Positions 1-6,350 of a stretch of DNA of 32,408 bases are shown in pieces; position 1 is the stretch's first letter, and the number at the start of each line of letters is the position of its first letter. Location: the IMG/VR virus record IMGVR_UViG_3300035183_001074, positions 1 to 32,408 of that record; one strand, given 5' to 3'. Position numbers and translations under genes: made by a program. The notes beneath the pieces are model-generated. The model was not told the origin of the DNA. It did not search any database and saw nothing but the letters and a program-made list of their open reading frames with translations. Source of the DNA: a virus.

Positions 1-712
1 CGGTCCACACCCAGGGCAGCGACAGATCCCACCGCAGCAGCGGCAGCCGCTCGCGGCCCCACGGCGTCACGGTGACATCCAGGATGCGGTCGAAGGTGTC
101 GCGCCAGACACGATCGAGGTTGCCGAATACGATCGTGGAGCCGTCCGTCGCGTACTCGTTCGAGCCCGGCGGCCGCCGGTATCGCCAGGTGGGGTAGACC
201 ACACCAGTCGCCGCGACGCGGTAGAAGAGCCACTCCGACTCCGTCGTGGTGAGCAGCGTGTAAGGGTGTCCGACCACAAGGCCATGATGACGGTCGGGAA
301 GCTGATCCTGCCGGACGCCCTGGCAGAACAGCGCCCCATCACGCGCGCGGACGCCCACCCAACACGGACGGTCGCGCGCATCGGCGACCACCTCGGCCCA
401 GTTGACCCACTGGGCGTCCGCATCGGGCATCGCCAGCACGTGCGGCTCGCCGCCAGGCGTCGCCGGGAGAAGATACACGTTGACGGGATCGCCAGAGGCC
501 GTCGCGGAGATCGCGAGGATCTGACCGTAGTGCCACCACCGAGCCATGCGCCATTGCGCGTCAGGACTCGCCGGTGGCGGTTCCGTCCACTGGCTGCCAT
601 CCCATACGTGGACCGACGTATTGCCGGCCAGCAGGCGCGTCCCATCGGGCGACCACCGGGGCCACCAGAAATCGCCCGTCGCCGTGGTCAGGATCGTCGG
701 TCTCGTCGGCAT
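1..712 (-). CDS. Predicted beta-propeller (WD40/TolB-like) protein, 3' end cut by window edge
   Basis: The frame opens at ATG 712-710, 6 bases after an AAGGAG ribosome site, and stays open to the left edge (237 codons), so the C-terminus is missing. Near the N-terminus it reads WWPRWSPDGTRLLAG followed by VHVWDGSQW, the blade signature of TolB/WD40-type beta-propellers. Further Trp-rich, strand-like segments follow about every 40-50 residues. I see no signal peptide. It is the last visible gene of the leftward operon and starts 26 bases after the preceding gene ends. Propellers usually bind proteins or sugars, so an adhesion or scaffold role is possible, but the function is not known. A different frame at 67-645 is also open, but it is Arg/Ser-rich and has no such pattern. 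Confidence 0.75.
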   Translation of the reverse strand, partial: MPTRPTILTTATGDFWWPRWSPDGTRLLAGNTSVHVWDGSQWTEPPPASPDAQWRMARWWHYGQILAISATASGDPVNVYLLPATPGGEPHVLAMPDADAQWVNWAEVVADARDRPCWVGVRARDGALFCQGVRQDQLPDRHHGLVVGHPYTLLTTTESEWLFYRVAATGVVYPTWRYRRPPGSNEYATDGSTIVFGNLDRVWRDTFDRILDVTVTPWGRERLPLLRWDLSLPWVWT

Positions 713-737
713 CTTCGACTCCTTCTCGTCCTCGTCC

Positions 738-941
738 TTACGGCACCGTGTGCAGATCGAGCGGCTCGACGAGCTCGTGCAGCCGGCGTCGGACCTGATC
801 CGCCCACGCGGCCCCATTCTTCGCTTCCAGCCGCAGCCATTCGTCGAGATCGCGTAACGCGGCCAGCCAGACGTGGCCGAACTCGGCCGCGTAGGCGTCC
901 TCGCGCTCAGCCGGCAGGGTGAACGTCAGGGTCTTGCGCAT
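738..941 (-). CDS. Small hypothetical protein (67 aa)
   Basis: ATG at 941 is preceded by a GGAAGGA ribosome site. The protein starts MRKTLTFTLPAEREDAYAA and then has a helical, acidic/aromatic stretch (HVWLAALRDLDEWLRLEAK). The order is a short beta strand followed by helices. Its start lies inside the end of the resolvase gene (35-base overlap), so the two are probably translationally coupled. I recognise no family. The compact amphipathic pattern and clear ribosome site support a real gene. Confidence 0.7.
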   Translation of the reverse strand: MRKTLTFTLPAEREDAYAAEFGHVWLAALRDLDEWLRLEAKNGAAWADQVRRRLHELVEPLDLHTVP

Positions 942-1458
942 CGTCCTTCCTGGTCGCCGCCTGATGCTGTATCGTCCGTTGGCGGCGGCCGTACTCGGCG
1001 ATCAGGAGCGCGTCGGCGACGGCGTGCGTGAGGCGCTGCGCGGGGAATAACTGCCGCGCGCGACGAAGCGTGACGCGCTTGTCGCCGCCGGTCAAGCACC
1101 CGAGGGCGCGCATCCAGCGCGCCGGCGCGACCAGCTCCGTCGTGAGTTCATACGCCATAAGGGCCGCCAGGCACGCCCCCACGGACCGACCGAAGGCGAA
1201 CGCGCCCGACGCGTGCCAACCCTTGTGCGCCTGCACGCGTTCGAGATACGCGATGAGACGCACATGCGCAAGGGCCGCCGCCCGATAGATCCCATCGACG
1301 AGCCTGACGAGCCCCAATTCGTCGTCCGGCATCGGTTCGAGTCGGAGGACCATCCCGTCCGCATCGATCACGGCGAGGCCTCCGCTCGCGCCGGGGTCGA
1401 TGCCGAGAATCCAGGGCGACGTGGTCGAGGGCGGGATCGGTGTCGGATCGTGGCTCAT
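907..1458 (-). CDS. RuvC-like Holliday junction resolvase / RNase H-fold nuclease
   Basis: This 183-residue protein carries the RuvC-type core. LGIDPGASGGLAVID gives the first catalytic Asp (about D21), AYLERV gives the Glu (about E73), and HAVADALLIAEYG near residues 145-157 gives the last His/Asp pair (H145, D149). Such phage resolvases cut branched DNA made by recombination-dependent replication before packaging. It shares the operon with an ERF annealing protein and an exonuclease, which fits that job. I chose ATG 1458, giving MSHDPTPIPP, because the same ten residues begin the neighbouring gene at 2102. A longer frame reaches 1722, but that extension is Arg/Ser-rich. No strong Shine-Dalgarno is visible. 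Confidence 0.85.
   Translation of the reverse strand: MSHDPTPIPPSTTSPWILGIDPGASGGLAVIDADGMVLRLEPMPDDELGLVRLVDGIYRAAALAHVRLIAYLERVQAHKGWHASGAFAFGRSVGACLAALMAYELTTELVAPARWMRALGCLTGGDKRVTLRRARQLFPAQRLTHAVADALLIAEYGRRQRTIQHQAATRKDDAQDPDVHPAG
1426..1458. repeat. 33-bp perfect direct repeat, copy 1
   Basis: This stretch is identical to 2070-2102 (offset 644). On the minus strand it contains the start codon and first codons of the resolvase gene. The repeat ends exactly at the ATG, and bases beyond it differ in the two copies. Confidence 0.95.
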
Positions 1459-1516
1459 ATCAGCATCTCGTGCGATCGCTGGCGCCGGGCGAAGGCGCGG
1501 ATCACGCATGGGGGGC

Positions 1517-1717
1517 TCACACCGCGAGGTGTTCGCGGTAGGCGTCGCAGCCGTCGCACTCGTACACCCGGCCGCACGCCTCCCGGACGCGCGGCGTGAC
1601 CGGCTGCGGCACGCTCCCGCCTCGGCCAGCGCAGCTCGGACATGGGAGCCACGTGACCAGGTGCCTCCGGCGACAGACCGGGCACCACGCCAACCACACG
1701 TAGCGCTGGCGGGCCAT
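1517..1717 (-). CDS. Small zinc-finger-like protein (66 aa, CxxC pairs)
   Basis: Reading from ATG 1717, the protein has CPVC (12-15), CPSC (26-29), a lone C48 and CDGC (54-57). These are enough Cys ligands for two zinc sites. The ATG lies two bases after the stop of the upstream gene and 8 bases after a GGAG. A TTG start at 1756 would lengthen the protein by 13 residues but has no ribosome site. Small Cys4 proteins are common in phage early operons, where they may bind DNA or host proteins. The function here is unknown. Confidence 0.7.
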   Translation of the reverse strand: MARQRYVWLAWCPVCRRRHLVTWLPCPSCAGRGGSVPQPVTPRVREACGRVYECDGCDAYREHLAV

Positions 1718-1718
1718 T

Positions 1719-2102
1719 TCACTCAGCTCCAGAGCCTCGTCGGACAGAGGCCCCAACGTCGGCGTGAAGTGCCTGCAGGATCGCCAGCACGCGACCAGCC
1801 GTGTACCGCATCCCCACGTGCGCGCTCACCAGTCGCGCTATCTCTGCCTGGCGTTCGGTCAAGACGAGGCACGGCGTGGGGGGCATCCCGCTGCAATGGT
1901 CGATCGTGTAAATCATCCACGGCGAGCCGGATGACATGAGCACACGATGCCCAACCGCGCGCCACTGGTGGCGCGGGCATGACCAATTCGCCCACGCCGC
2001 CAGAATGCAGCCGTCCTCGGATTTCGTGTACATCCGGCGCTGCGGCTCCCGCCGCAGCCACCGCACAAACGAGGGCGGGATCGGTGTCGGATCGTGGCTC
2101 AT
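1719..2102 (-). CDS. Hypothetical protein (127 aa) with N-terminus duplicated from the resolvase gene
   Basis: The start is ATG 2102, which overlaps the previous stop as ATGA. The first ten residues match the start of the resolvase at 1458 and are encoded by a perfect 33-bp DNA repeat. The middle is rich in Trp, Cys and His (AAWANWSCPRHQW). The C-terminal part (LTERQAEIARLVSAHVGMR, about 81-99, and on to ILQALHADVG) looks like a helix-turn-helix or coiled helical unit. I recognise no family. Its place between small early genes suggests an accessory role. Confidence 0.65.
   Translation of the reverse strand: MSHDPTPIPPSFVRWLRREPQRRMYTKSEDGCILAAWANWSCPRHQWRAVGHRVLMSSGSPWMIYTIDHCSGMPPTPCLVLTERQAEIARLVSAHVGMRYTAGRVLAILQALHADVGASVRRGSGAE
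2070..2102. repeat. 33-bp perfect direct repeat, copy 2
   Basis: This is the second copy of the repeat at 1426-1458. On the minus strand it encodes the N-terminus MSHDPTPIPPS of the 127-aa protein. It begins at the ATG and extends only into the coding side, so the ribosome-site regions of the two genes are not shared. Confidence 0.95.
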
Positions 2103-2305
2103 GAGGCCCTCTCGCGGGATCGGATCAGGCGCCGCGCGAAGGCGCGGAGCCCATGCCGCAGTCGCCACCAACAATCCGCGAGGCGCAGCCGCCAGGGCCA
2201 CGTGCGGCGCGTCTGCTGCCAGCGACGGATCGCATGGCGGCGCAGCCCGCGTTCGAGGATCGCGCGCCGCGAGATCTCGTCCTCCCACCACGGCGTCGGC
2301 GTCAT
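2099..2305 (-). CDS. Small basic hypothetical protein (68 aa)
   Basis: ATG 2305 follows a strong GGAGG site by 8 bases, so I preferred it over an upstream in-frame start at 2344. The protein opens with MTPTPWWEDEISRRAILER and continues as an Arg/Trp-rich helical segment. The high Arg content would suit nucleic-acid binding, but no family is evident. It overlaps both neighbours by 4 bases (ATGA), a sign of translational coupling. Confidence 0.6.
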   Translation of the reverse strand: MTPTPWWEDEISRRAILERGLRRHAIRRWQQTRRTWPWRLRLADCWWRLRHGLRAFARRLIRSRERAS

Positions 2306-2499
2306 CGTGTGGACCTCCGCGGTCGTCTGGGCTCCTCGCGCCACGTGCGCGTCATCGCCTCATGGTCAGCCATCCAGAGGGCCAACCAGGACACGGAGGG
2401 GTGCGGTCCCAAGAGCGCGCCCCCAATCACCCCGCCATCTCGCCGATCGAGACGCGGCCACACGACTTCGTGGTCGATATGCTCAGGCGTGCGCATCAT
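2302..2499 (-). CDS. Small hypothetical protein (65 aa)
   Basis: Two adjacent ATG codons (2499 and 2496) follow GGAGG by 3 and 6 bases. The second has the better spacing. The protein begins MRTPEHIDHEVVWPRLDRR and contains VSWLALWMADHEAMTRTW. It ends in a 4-base overlap with the next gene. I recognise no family. The function is unknown. Confidence 0.6.
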   Translation of the reverse strand: MMRTPEHIDHEVVWPRLDRRDGGVIGGALLGPHPSVSWLALWMADHEAMTRTWREEPRRPRRSTR

Positions 2500-2680
2500 G
2501 AGCCTCCACGGCGTCAGAGAAGGGGCGGAGCCGCAGCGCGTTGCCGCTCTGTGACCGGGCTGCGGCCTCCGCCCGGATCGATCCGGCCGTCCACCTCCGA
2601 GTCCGGATCAGCCGAGGACTGATCACCGCGCGCCGGGCTGATCCGGCGATGAGAGACGGCACGCGGTGCCGGAGCCCCAC
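2483..2680 (-). CDS. Doubtful small reading frame in an operon gap
   Basis: Between the membrane-protein gene and the 65-aa gene lies an open frame with a GTG at 2680 just after GAGGAG. The frame extends upstream to an ATG at 2755, which would overlap the previous gene by 68 bases. The product is Arg/Ser/Ala-rich with no recognisable pattern, and an inverted repeat lies inside it. Its main support is that the rest of the operon has no untranslated gaps of this size. It may equally be non-coding. Confidence 0.25.
   Translation of the reverse strand: MGLRHRVPSLIAGSARRAVISPRLIRTRRWTAGSIRAEAAARSQSGNALRLRPFSDAVEAHDAHA
2603..2646. repeat. Perfect 11-bp inverted repeat with 22-bp spacer
   Basis: CCGGATCAGCC at 2603-2613 is the exact reverse complement of GGCTGATCCGG at 2636-2646. 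It lies in the widest gap of the leftward operon, and a further CTGATCAC sits in the spacer. It could be a protein-binding site, an RNA hairpin or a replication element. No T-run follows on either strand, so an ordinary intrinsic terminator is unlikely. Confidence 0.7.
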
Positions 2681-2687
2681 CGGCTCC

Positions 2688-2873
2688 TCAGCGAGACTGG
2701 TCCCAGCGTCCGACGCCTCGGTGGCGCCGGACTCGGCGCCGGGGTGGCGCCGCATCAGTCTCGCGGTCTCCGATCAGAGCCGTCTCGATCCACACGGCCA
2801 CCCAGGCGCAAGCGAGGCCGAGCACGAGACAGCCTCCGATCGCAATAAGCAGCCACGTCTCAGGCACGATCAT
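2688..2873 (-). CDS. Single-pass membrane protein (61 aa)
   Basis: ATG 2873 follows GGGAGG by 7 bases. After MIVPET comes one hydrophobic helix (WLLIAIGGCLVLGLACAWVA, about residues 7-26, running on to about 36). A charged, Arg-rich tail (RRRVRRHRGVGRWDQSR) follows. This topology of a short N-terminus, one membrane helix and a basic tail is seen in small phage holin-like or spanin-accessory proteins and in superinfection-exclusion proteins. Its place in the early operon argues against a lysis role. The function is unassigned. It overlaps the upstream gene by 14 bases. Confidence 0.75.
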   Translation of the reverse strand: MIVPETWLLIAIGGCLVLGLACAWVAVWIETALIGDRETDAAPPRRRVRRHRGVGRWDQSR

Positions 2874-3348
2874 CGTGGGCCTCCCGCGCGCCGCCACGAG
2901 GGACGTAGCGGCGCCGCGCTTCGTAGATCGGGTTGGGTCGATGGTCTGGATGTGCCGGGTGACAGCGACAGGGCGAGACGCAGACGACGGTGGCCTCCTC
3001 ACCGTAGATCGGCGCGCGCCGCGTGGATCGGCGCCAGCCGGTGTCCTCGCAGTCCCGACAGGCGATCTCGCCCTCGGCCAAGGCGGCGGCCACGGCGGGG
3101 GGGATCCGGCGGCGCCGCGCGGCCTGCTGTGCGAGTGCCGCCGATCGAATCGAGGGGAGATCGGGGAAGAAGCGATCGCGCTGGGCACACGTCTCGATCG
3201 CGGATGCGAGATCCACCCAGTCGAGATCGGCCAGGAGCTCGACCAACGCCTCAGCCCGATCCGGCGGCAGCCGGGTGCCGCGCCGCGCGGCGGCGCAGCG
3301 CTGCAGCGCCGTCAGGGCGTCGATGCGCTCATCGAGGGAGAGGGGCAT
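2860..3348 (-). CDS. Hypothetical protein with CxxC zinc-ribbon-like centre (162 aa), possible replication accessory
   Basis: ATG 3348 is preceded by GGAG at 7 bases. An in-frame upstream start at 3387 has less support. The N-terminal 75 residues are helical (SLDERIDALTALQRCA, then LVELLADLDWVDLASAIE, then RFFPDLPSIRSAALA). This arrangement resembles the helical domain of phage replication or helicase-loader proteins, but I cannot assign it firmly. CRDCEDTGW (about 97-105) and CVSPCRCH (about 123-130) form a probable zinc site. It overlaps the membrane-protein gene by 14 bases. Confidence 0.7.
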   Translation of the reverse strand: MPLSLDERIDALTALQRCAAARRGTRLPPDRAEALVELLADLDWVDLASAIETCAQRDRFFPDLPSIRSAALAQQAARRRRIPPAVAAALAEGEIACRDCEDTGWRRSTRRAPIYGEEATVVCVSPCRCHPAHPDHRPNPIYEARRRYVPRGGAREAHDDRA

Positions 3349-3367
3349 GCGGATCTCCAGTCTGATA

Positions 3368-3568
3368 TCAGCCGGCGGCCCTGTCAAGCCCTGCGTGCGG
3401 CTCAGCCGCGACCAGCGCGACCTGCACCTCGCGAAGGATCTCGATCGCGCGAATCAGATCCGTGAACACGCGATCCGGCGGGCGCGGCGTGGCCACGGCG
3501 AGGCGCAGCCAGATCTGCTGCAGGTGCTCGACGAGTGGCTCGAGGTCTCGGTCGAGGGGGGCCATCAT
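3368..3568 (-). CDS. Small helical hypothetical protein (66 aa)
   Basis: It starts at the first of two ATGs (3568), overlapping the preceding stop as ATGATG. The sequence is strongly helical: LEPLVEHLQQIWLRLAVA followed by FTDLIRAIEILREVQVALVA. This could be a small helical-hairpin or dimer-forming protein. I recognise no family. Heptad-like Leu spacing suggests oligomerisation. Confidence 0.65.
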   Translation of the reverse strand: MMAPLDRDLEPLVEHLQQIWLRLAVATPRPPDRVFTDLIRAIEILREVQVALVAAEPHAGLDRAAG

Positions 3569-4104
3569 GGGCGTCCTTCCCGGCGCAAGCGCTCCCGATA
3601 GGCGCGCGCCTCCGCCTCGATGGCCGCACGTTCCTCGCGCGGAGCCGGCTCGGGCGCACGAAACGTCGAGGCCGTGCCACCCTGCGCGAGATGCGCCGAG
3701 AGCTCGCCGAGTTGTGCGCGGAAGAGGCCGAGACTCCGACCGCCGGTGCGCGCGGTCGGAATCTGCCACCACGTCGCGATCAGGGCGCGGAGTTGGTCTT
3801 GGGGATACGACGTGATGAGCACGTCGAGATGCTCGAGGTCGCGCGTCGAGGCCAGCAGCGGCAACCGCGCGCCGTGGCGCGCCGCCGTCTGGCGCCACGT
3901 GTCCCACAGCGCGGCGAGCGTCCACGAGGGCGACGGCGCGATCGTCTGGGCTGGCGGCGGCACCGCCGGCGCGCCCGCGCGATCGAGCCAGGCCAGCAGC
4001 TCCTGCCATGCGGAATAGGCGAGGTCACGCGGGGTGTCCGGCGCCACGCGAACATACGCCGTATACGTCTCCGATCCGACGGTCAGGGTGACGCGACGTG
4101 TCAT
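3565..4104 (-). CDS. Hypothetical early protein (179 aa)
   Basis: ATG 4104 overlaps the exonuclease stop as ATGA. It begins as a beta segment (RRVTLTVGSETYTAYVRV). A Pro/Ala-rich linker near residues 45-60 follows, then a Trp-rich helical domain (LAALWDTWRQTAARHG, then LEHLDVLITSYPQDQLRALI and GRSLGLFRAQLGELSAHL). It ends in a charged Arg/Glu helix. The YP..QLRALI pattern and position between the exonuclease and replication-like genes suggest DNA metabolism, but this is inference and no family is recognised. Confidence 0.65.
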   Translation of the reverse strand: MTRRVTLTVGSETYTAYVRVAPDTPRDLAYSAWQELLAWLDRAGAPAVPPPAQTIAPSPSWTLAALWDTWRQTAARHGARLPLLASTRDLEHLDVLITSYPQDQLRALIATWWQIPTARTGGRSLGLFRAQLGELSAHLAQGGTASTFRAPEPAPREERAAIEAEARAYRERLRREGRP

Positions 4105-4772
4105 GCGCCGTCTCCCGGGAGGCGCAGCAGGCCCAAGCGCTGCGCGAGCCACCACGTCTGTTGCACGTCCGCGTGACAGTGGGCGCGCACGTCCTCCCAC
4201 GCCTCCGCCTCGACGAGCCGCGGAATATCGGCGCCGTCACCGACGGCGATAATCGGGCACCCAAAGCGGCGCGCCATCGAGGCGAGCGACCGCGAGAGCA
4301 CCGGTGTGGGCTCTTGGCCCGCACAGGTGAGCCGATCATAGAGATCCACGACCGTCGCGTTGCCGTACCGGCGGAGATCGACGCGGTCGTAGATCGACAT
4401 CGCGACGGCCAAGATGCGCGACCGCGCCAAGAGCACGGGCAGATCGAAGCGCAGGAGGTTGTAGCCGAGGACGCGCGTGCCGGGCGCGATGATCTCTTCG
4501 GCGACGCGCCGAATAAGCCGCACCTCGTCCTCGACGGTTGGGGCGAGGGCCACCGTGGTCTCCCCGGATTCGGTGGCCCACCCGATGGCGACAATGCGGC
4601 AGGTGTAGGGGTCGAGGGCGAGGCGCTCGCGCCGTTCGGCCTCGCGTCGGGCCAGATCGGCGGCAATCTTGTCGGGGTCGCGGAGGTGCTTGGCCGGCTC
4701 GACCGGATCCAGCCAGGCTGAGGCGTCCGGCAGGGGTGCCGTTTCGAGATCCAGGCAGATGGCGCGCCGCAT
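4101..4772 (-). CDS. DnaQ/PolB-type 3'-5' exonuclease (223 aa)
   Basis: ATG 4772 follows a full AAGGAGGT site. The three DEDD-family motifs are visible. ICLDLETA near the N-terminus supplies D8 and E10 (Exo I). VLGYNLLRFDLPVL supplies N105 and D110 (Exo II). AHCHADVQQT near residue 198-206 supplies D202 (Exo III). Such enzymes remove nucleotides from 3' ends. With a neighbouring ERF annealing protein, the likely role is end processing for recombination or replication. The length fits a stand-alone exonuclease of the group related to the polymerase-B exonuclease domain. No polymerase domain is attached. Confidence 0.85.
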   Translation of the reverse strand: MRRAICLDLETAPLPDASAWLDPVEPAKHLRDPDKIAADLARREAERRERLALDPYTCRIVAIGWATESGETTVALAPTVEDEVRLIRRVAEEIIAPGTRVLGYNLLRFDLPVLLARSRILAVAMSIYDRVDLRRYGNATVVDLYDRLTCAGQEPTPVLSRSLASMARRFGCPIIAVGDGADIPRLVEAEAWEDVRAHCHADVQQTWWLAQRLGLLRLPGDGA

Positions 4773-4782
4773 GAGCACCTCC

Positions 4783-5523
4783 TTAGAAGGGCGTGATAGC
4801 GTCTGGTGCGGGCTCAATCGCCGCGGCATCCGGCGACTGGAAGAGCTGCACGATCTCGTCGTACCGCGAGACCGGAATCTCGCGCGAGGAGCTGAAGCCC
4901 AGCGCGATCAGCTTCGCCCTGATCTCCTCGTCCGTCCAGCCGGTCGCCTTCGCGATCGCGTAGAGCCGCTTGCGCTGCGGCTCCGAAATGAGGCGTGGCG
5001 AGGTGGGCGGCGTGGGCGTTGGCGGAGGAGGAGGCGTGGGCGGCTCCGGCTTCGGCTCGGCCGACTGCACGGCCGGCGTGACCGCCACCGCGTCGTCGTC
5101 CTCGCCTCGCGCGGCCACGCCCAAGAGGGCGGTCAGGCCGTAGCGGCGGGCATAGGTCACGGCCGACCCTTTGCCCTGCGCGCCGAGGGTGGGATCATAG
5201 GGGACGAGCATGGACACCCCGACCCACTGCTCGCCCTTGGCGATGACCGTGAATGCCCCGGCCTGGCCCTCCGCCTCGATCGGGCACTGGATGAGGGCGA
5301 TGCCGTGCTCGGCCAGCGCGGGCCGCACGGCGTCCAACACGTCCGCGAGGTCCGCGTACGCGTAGGTGTAGCGCCCACCCGTGCGCCGCGAGATGACCTC
5401 GGCGGTGCGTTCCTTCATGATGGGCGCAAACTTCGGCTGCGCCGCCGCCAGGGCCTGCATGAGCTCGCCGACGGCGTCGCTCCGGTAGAGGCCCGGAATC
5501 CCCCGATACGGCTCACTGGTCAT
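4783..5523 (-). CDS. erf: ERF-family single-strand DNA annealing recombinase (246 aa)
   Basis: ATG 5523 is preceded by GGTGGAG. The N-terminal two thirds carry ERF-family hallmarks: ELMQALAAAQPKFAPIMKE, then YTYAYADLADVLDAVRPALA, and GKGSAVTYARRYGLTALLGV near residue 130. A Pro-rich linker (about 175-190) leads to a C-terminal helical domain (EPQRKRLYAIAKATGWTDEE) of the kind seen at the end of several ERF and RecT-like proteins. The protein anneals complementary single strands during phage recombination. It overlaps the HTH gene by 11 bases, and the exonuclease follows 10 bases after its stop. Confidence 0.9.
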   Translation of the reverse strand: MTSEPYRGIPGLYRSDAVGELMQALAAAQPKFAPIMKERTAEVISRRTGGRYTYAYADLADVLDAVRPALAEHGIALIQCPIEAEGQAGAFTVIAKGEQWVGVSMLVPYDPTLGAQGKGSAVTYARRYGLTALLGVAARGEDDDAVAVTPAVQSAEPKPEPPTPPPPPTPTPPTSPRLISEPQRKRLYAIAKATGWTDEEIRAKLIALGFSSSREIPVSRYDEIVQLFQSPDAAAIEPAPDAITPF

Positions 5524-5728
5524 GGCTAGGCTCCACCTCGTCCACATCGGCCAAGAGGACGTGGATCGGCAGCCCGAAAGCCGCCTCCAACGCCGCGGCG
5601 CGCCGCGCGCGCGGCCGGACGAGCCCGCGTTCATAGAGCGAGATGTCGCTTTGGCCCATGCCGGTCGCCTGGGCCACGTGATGTTGCGTCCAGCCCCGCC
5701 GGACGCGTTCGAGTCGCATCTGTCGCAT
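5513..5728 (-). CDS. Xre/Cro-type helix-turn-helix regulator (71 aa)
   Basis: ATG 5728 follows GAGGAGGA. The protein is little more than one HTH_3 domain: MRQMRLERVRRGWTQHHVA, then ATGMGQSDISLYERG (recognition helix region, about 25-39), then AALEAAFGLPIHVLL. The short acidic tail lacks a C-terminal cleavage or oligomerisation domain, so it is Cro-sized rather than CI-sized. It probably binds operators in the divergent region at 6269-6378 and may shut down the leftward operon in which it is second. That target is inferred. Confidence 0.85.
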   Translation of the reverse strand: MRQMRLERVRRGWTQHHVAQATGMGQSDISLYERGLVRPRARRAAALEAAFGLPIHVLLADVDEVEPSHDQ

Positions 5729-5739
5729 ATCGGTCCTCC

Positions 5740-6075
5740 TCAGAACTCCACCGGCGCCAGCCGCCGCTGCATGGCGTCGAGCACGGCGCCGATCTGATCG
5801 AGCCGGCGGTCGATGCAATCCGCCTGGCCCACGAGATGGGCCGCCTCGGCGAGCCCGTAGTCATCGAGGCGCGCGAGGGCCTCGCGCAGCTCGGTGATGG
5901 CATTCTGTGCGCGGACGAGGAACATCGCGGCCGCGTCGGCGGCCTCGAGGGCCGCGGCGCGATCATCGGGATCGCGGGGTGGCCCGGAGCGCACCAACAG
6001 GTGCGGTTCGCAGTAGAGGAGGCTGCTGGGCGATAGGGGCCGCCCACAGCCACTGACGATGCACACATCCGACAT
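5740..6075 (-). CDS. First gene of leftward operon: small zinc-finger-like helical protein (111 aa)
   Basis: ATG 6075 follows GGGAGGA by 8 bases. A GTG at 6099 in the same frame is less likely. C5, C10, C22 and H25 could hold a zinc ion. The rest is helical: AALEAADAAAMFLVRAQNAI, then ELREALARLDDYGLAEAA and LDQIGAVLDAMQRRL, with heptad-like spacing that suggests a coiled coil. As the first gene after the strong leftward promoter it would be made earliest. I recognise no family. Confidence 0.7.
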   Translation of the reverse strand: MSDVCIVSGCGRPLSPSSLLYCEPHLLVRSGPPRDPDDRAAALEAADAAAMFLVRAQNAITELREALARLDDYGLAEAAHLVGQADCIDRRLDQIGAVLDAMQRRLAPVEF

Positions 6076-6262
6076 GACGCATCCTCCCTGTCTGATCACG
6101 ATCTCCGGTGGCGCTCAGAGGATTTCCACGGGCTCTATCCCGTGACGGGATCCCGGCCCTCCAGCGTGGCCTGCTCAAGGAGCCAGGCCGGGGAGACAGA
6201 CGTCCTCGCGCCGTTCGGGGCGCGGTCCGCCGTCGCCACCCCGTGCCCAGCGGAGCGGCGCG
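6076..6262 (-). other. Structured 5' leader of the leftward operon
   Basis: If transcription begins about 7 bases after the -10 at 6269, a leader of roughly 187 bases precedes the first start codon. It contains a hairpin at 6168-6189 (9 base pairs with one bulge and an AAG loop), another at 6207-6224 (CGCGCC paired with GGCGCG), and a 15-bp palindrome at 6137-6151. No protein-coding pattern is visible. An antitermination or RNA-control role is possible but unproven. Confidence 0.5.
6137..6151. promoter_or_regulatory. 15-bp perfect palindrome, operator candidate
   Basis: ATCCCGT-G-ACGGGAT has 7-bp arms around one central base. It has the same geometry as the palindrome at 6320-6334 but a different sequence. 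It lies about 110 bases downstream of the leftward promoter inside the leader, so it could be a distal operator or a small RNA hairpin. Confidence 0.45.
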
Positions 6263-6268
6263 AGACGC

Positions 6269-6296
6269 ATGATATCACTCCGATATCTGCTGTCAA
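6269..6296 (-). promoter_or_regulatory. Leftward early promoter, near consensus
   Basis: On the minus strand the -35 is TTGACA (6296-6291), a full match. A 16-base spacer leads to the -10 TATCAT (6274-6269), five of six matches. It lies in the only clearly AT-rich stretch of the region and points into the leftward operon. Confidence 0.75.
6271..6287. promoter_or_regulatory. GATATC-N5-GATATC operator candidate inside the leftward promoter
   Basis: Two GATATC half-sites separated by ACTCC form an inverted repeat centred between the -35 and -10 of the leftward promoter. A dimeric HTH repressor bound here would block RNA polymerase. The obvious candidates are the 71-aa Xre protein or the 72-aa protein at 6385. 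Confidence 0.5.
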
Positions 6297-6319
6297 GCCC
6301 ATTCGACATACCCTATGCA

Positions 6320-6334
6320 CTTTGTTGAACAAAG
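6320..6334. promoter_or_regulatory. CTTTGTT-G-AACAAAG palindrome, operator candidate
   Basis: This perfect 15-bp palindrome lies between the divergent promoters. Its right half overlaps a possible rightward -35 (TTGAAC, 6325-6330; possible -10 TAAATT, 6347-6352). The location fits a switch controlling both directions. Confidence 0.5.
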
Positions 6335-6350
6335 ATCGAAAGGGCATAAA

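Noticed and set aside
67-645. Open minus-strand frame of 192 codons
   Set aside because: It is Arg/Ser-rich with no fold pattern. The frame starting at 712 gives a propeller-like protein over the same bases and has a proper ribosome site.
1426-2102. Direct repeats as a CRISPR array
   Set aside because: Only two copies exist, 644 bp apart, each inside a gene start, and there is no regular spacer.
2541-3365. Long plus-strand frame of 274 codons over the early operon
   Set aside because: It is antisense to genes with good starts and motifs, and its product is low-complexity Arg/Ser/Pro.
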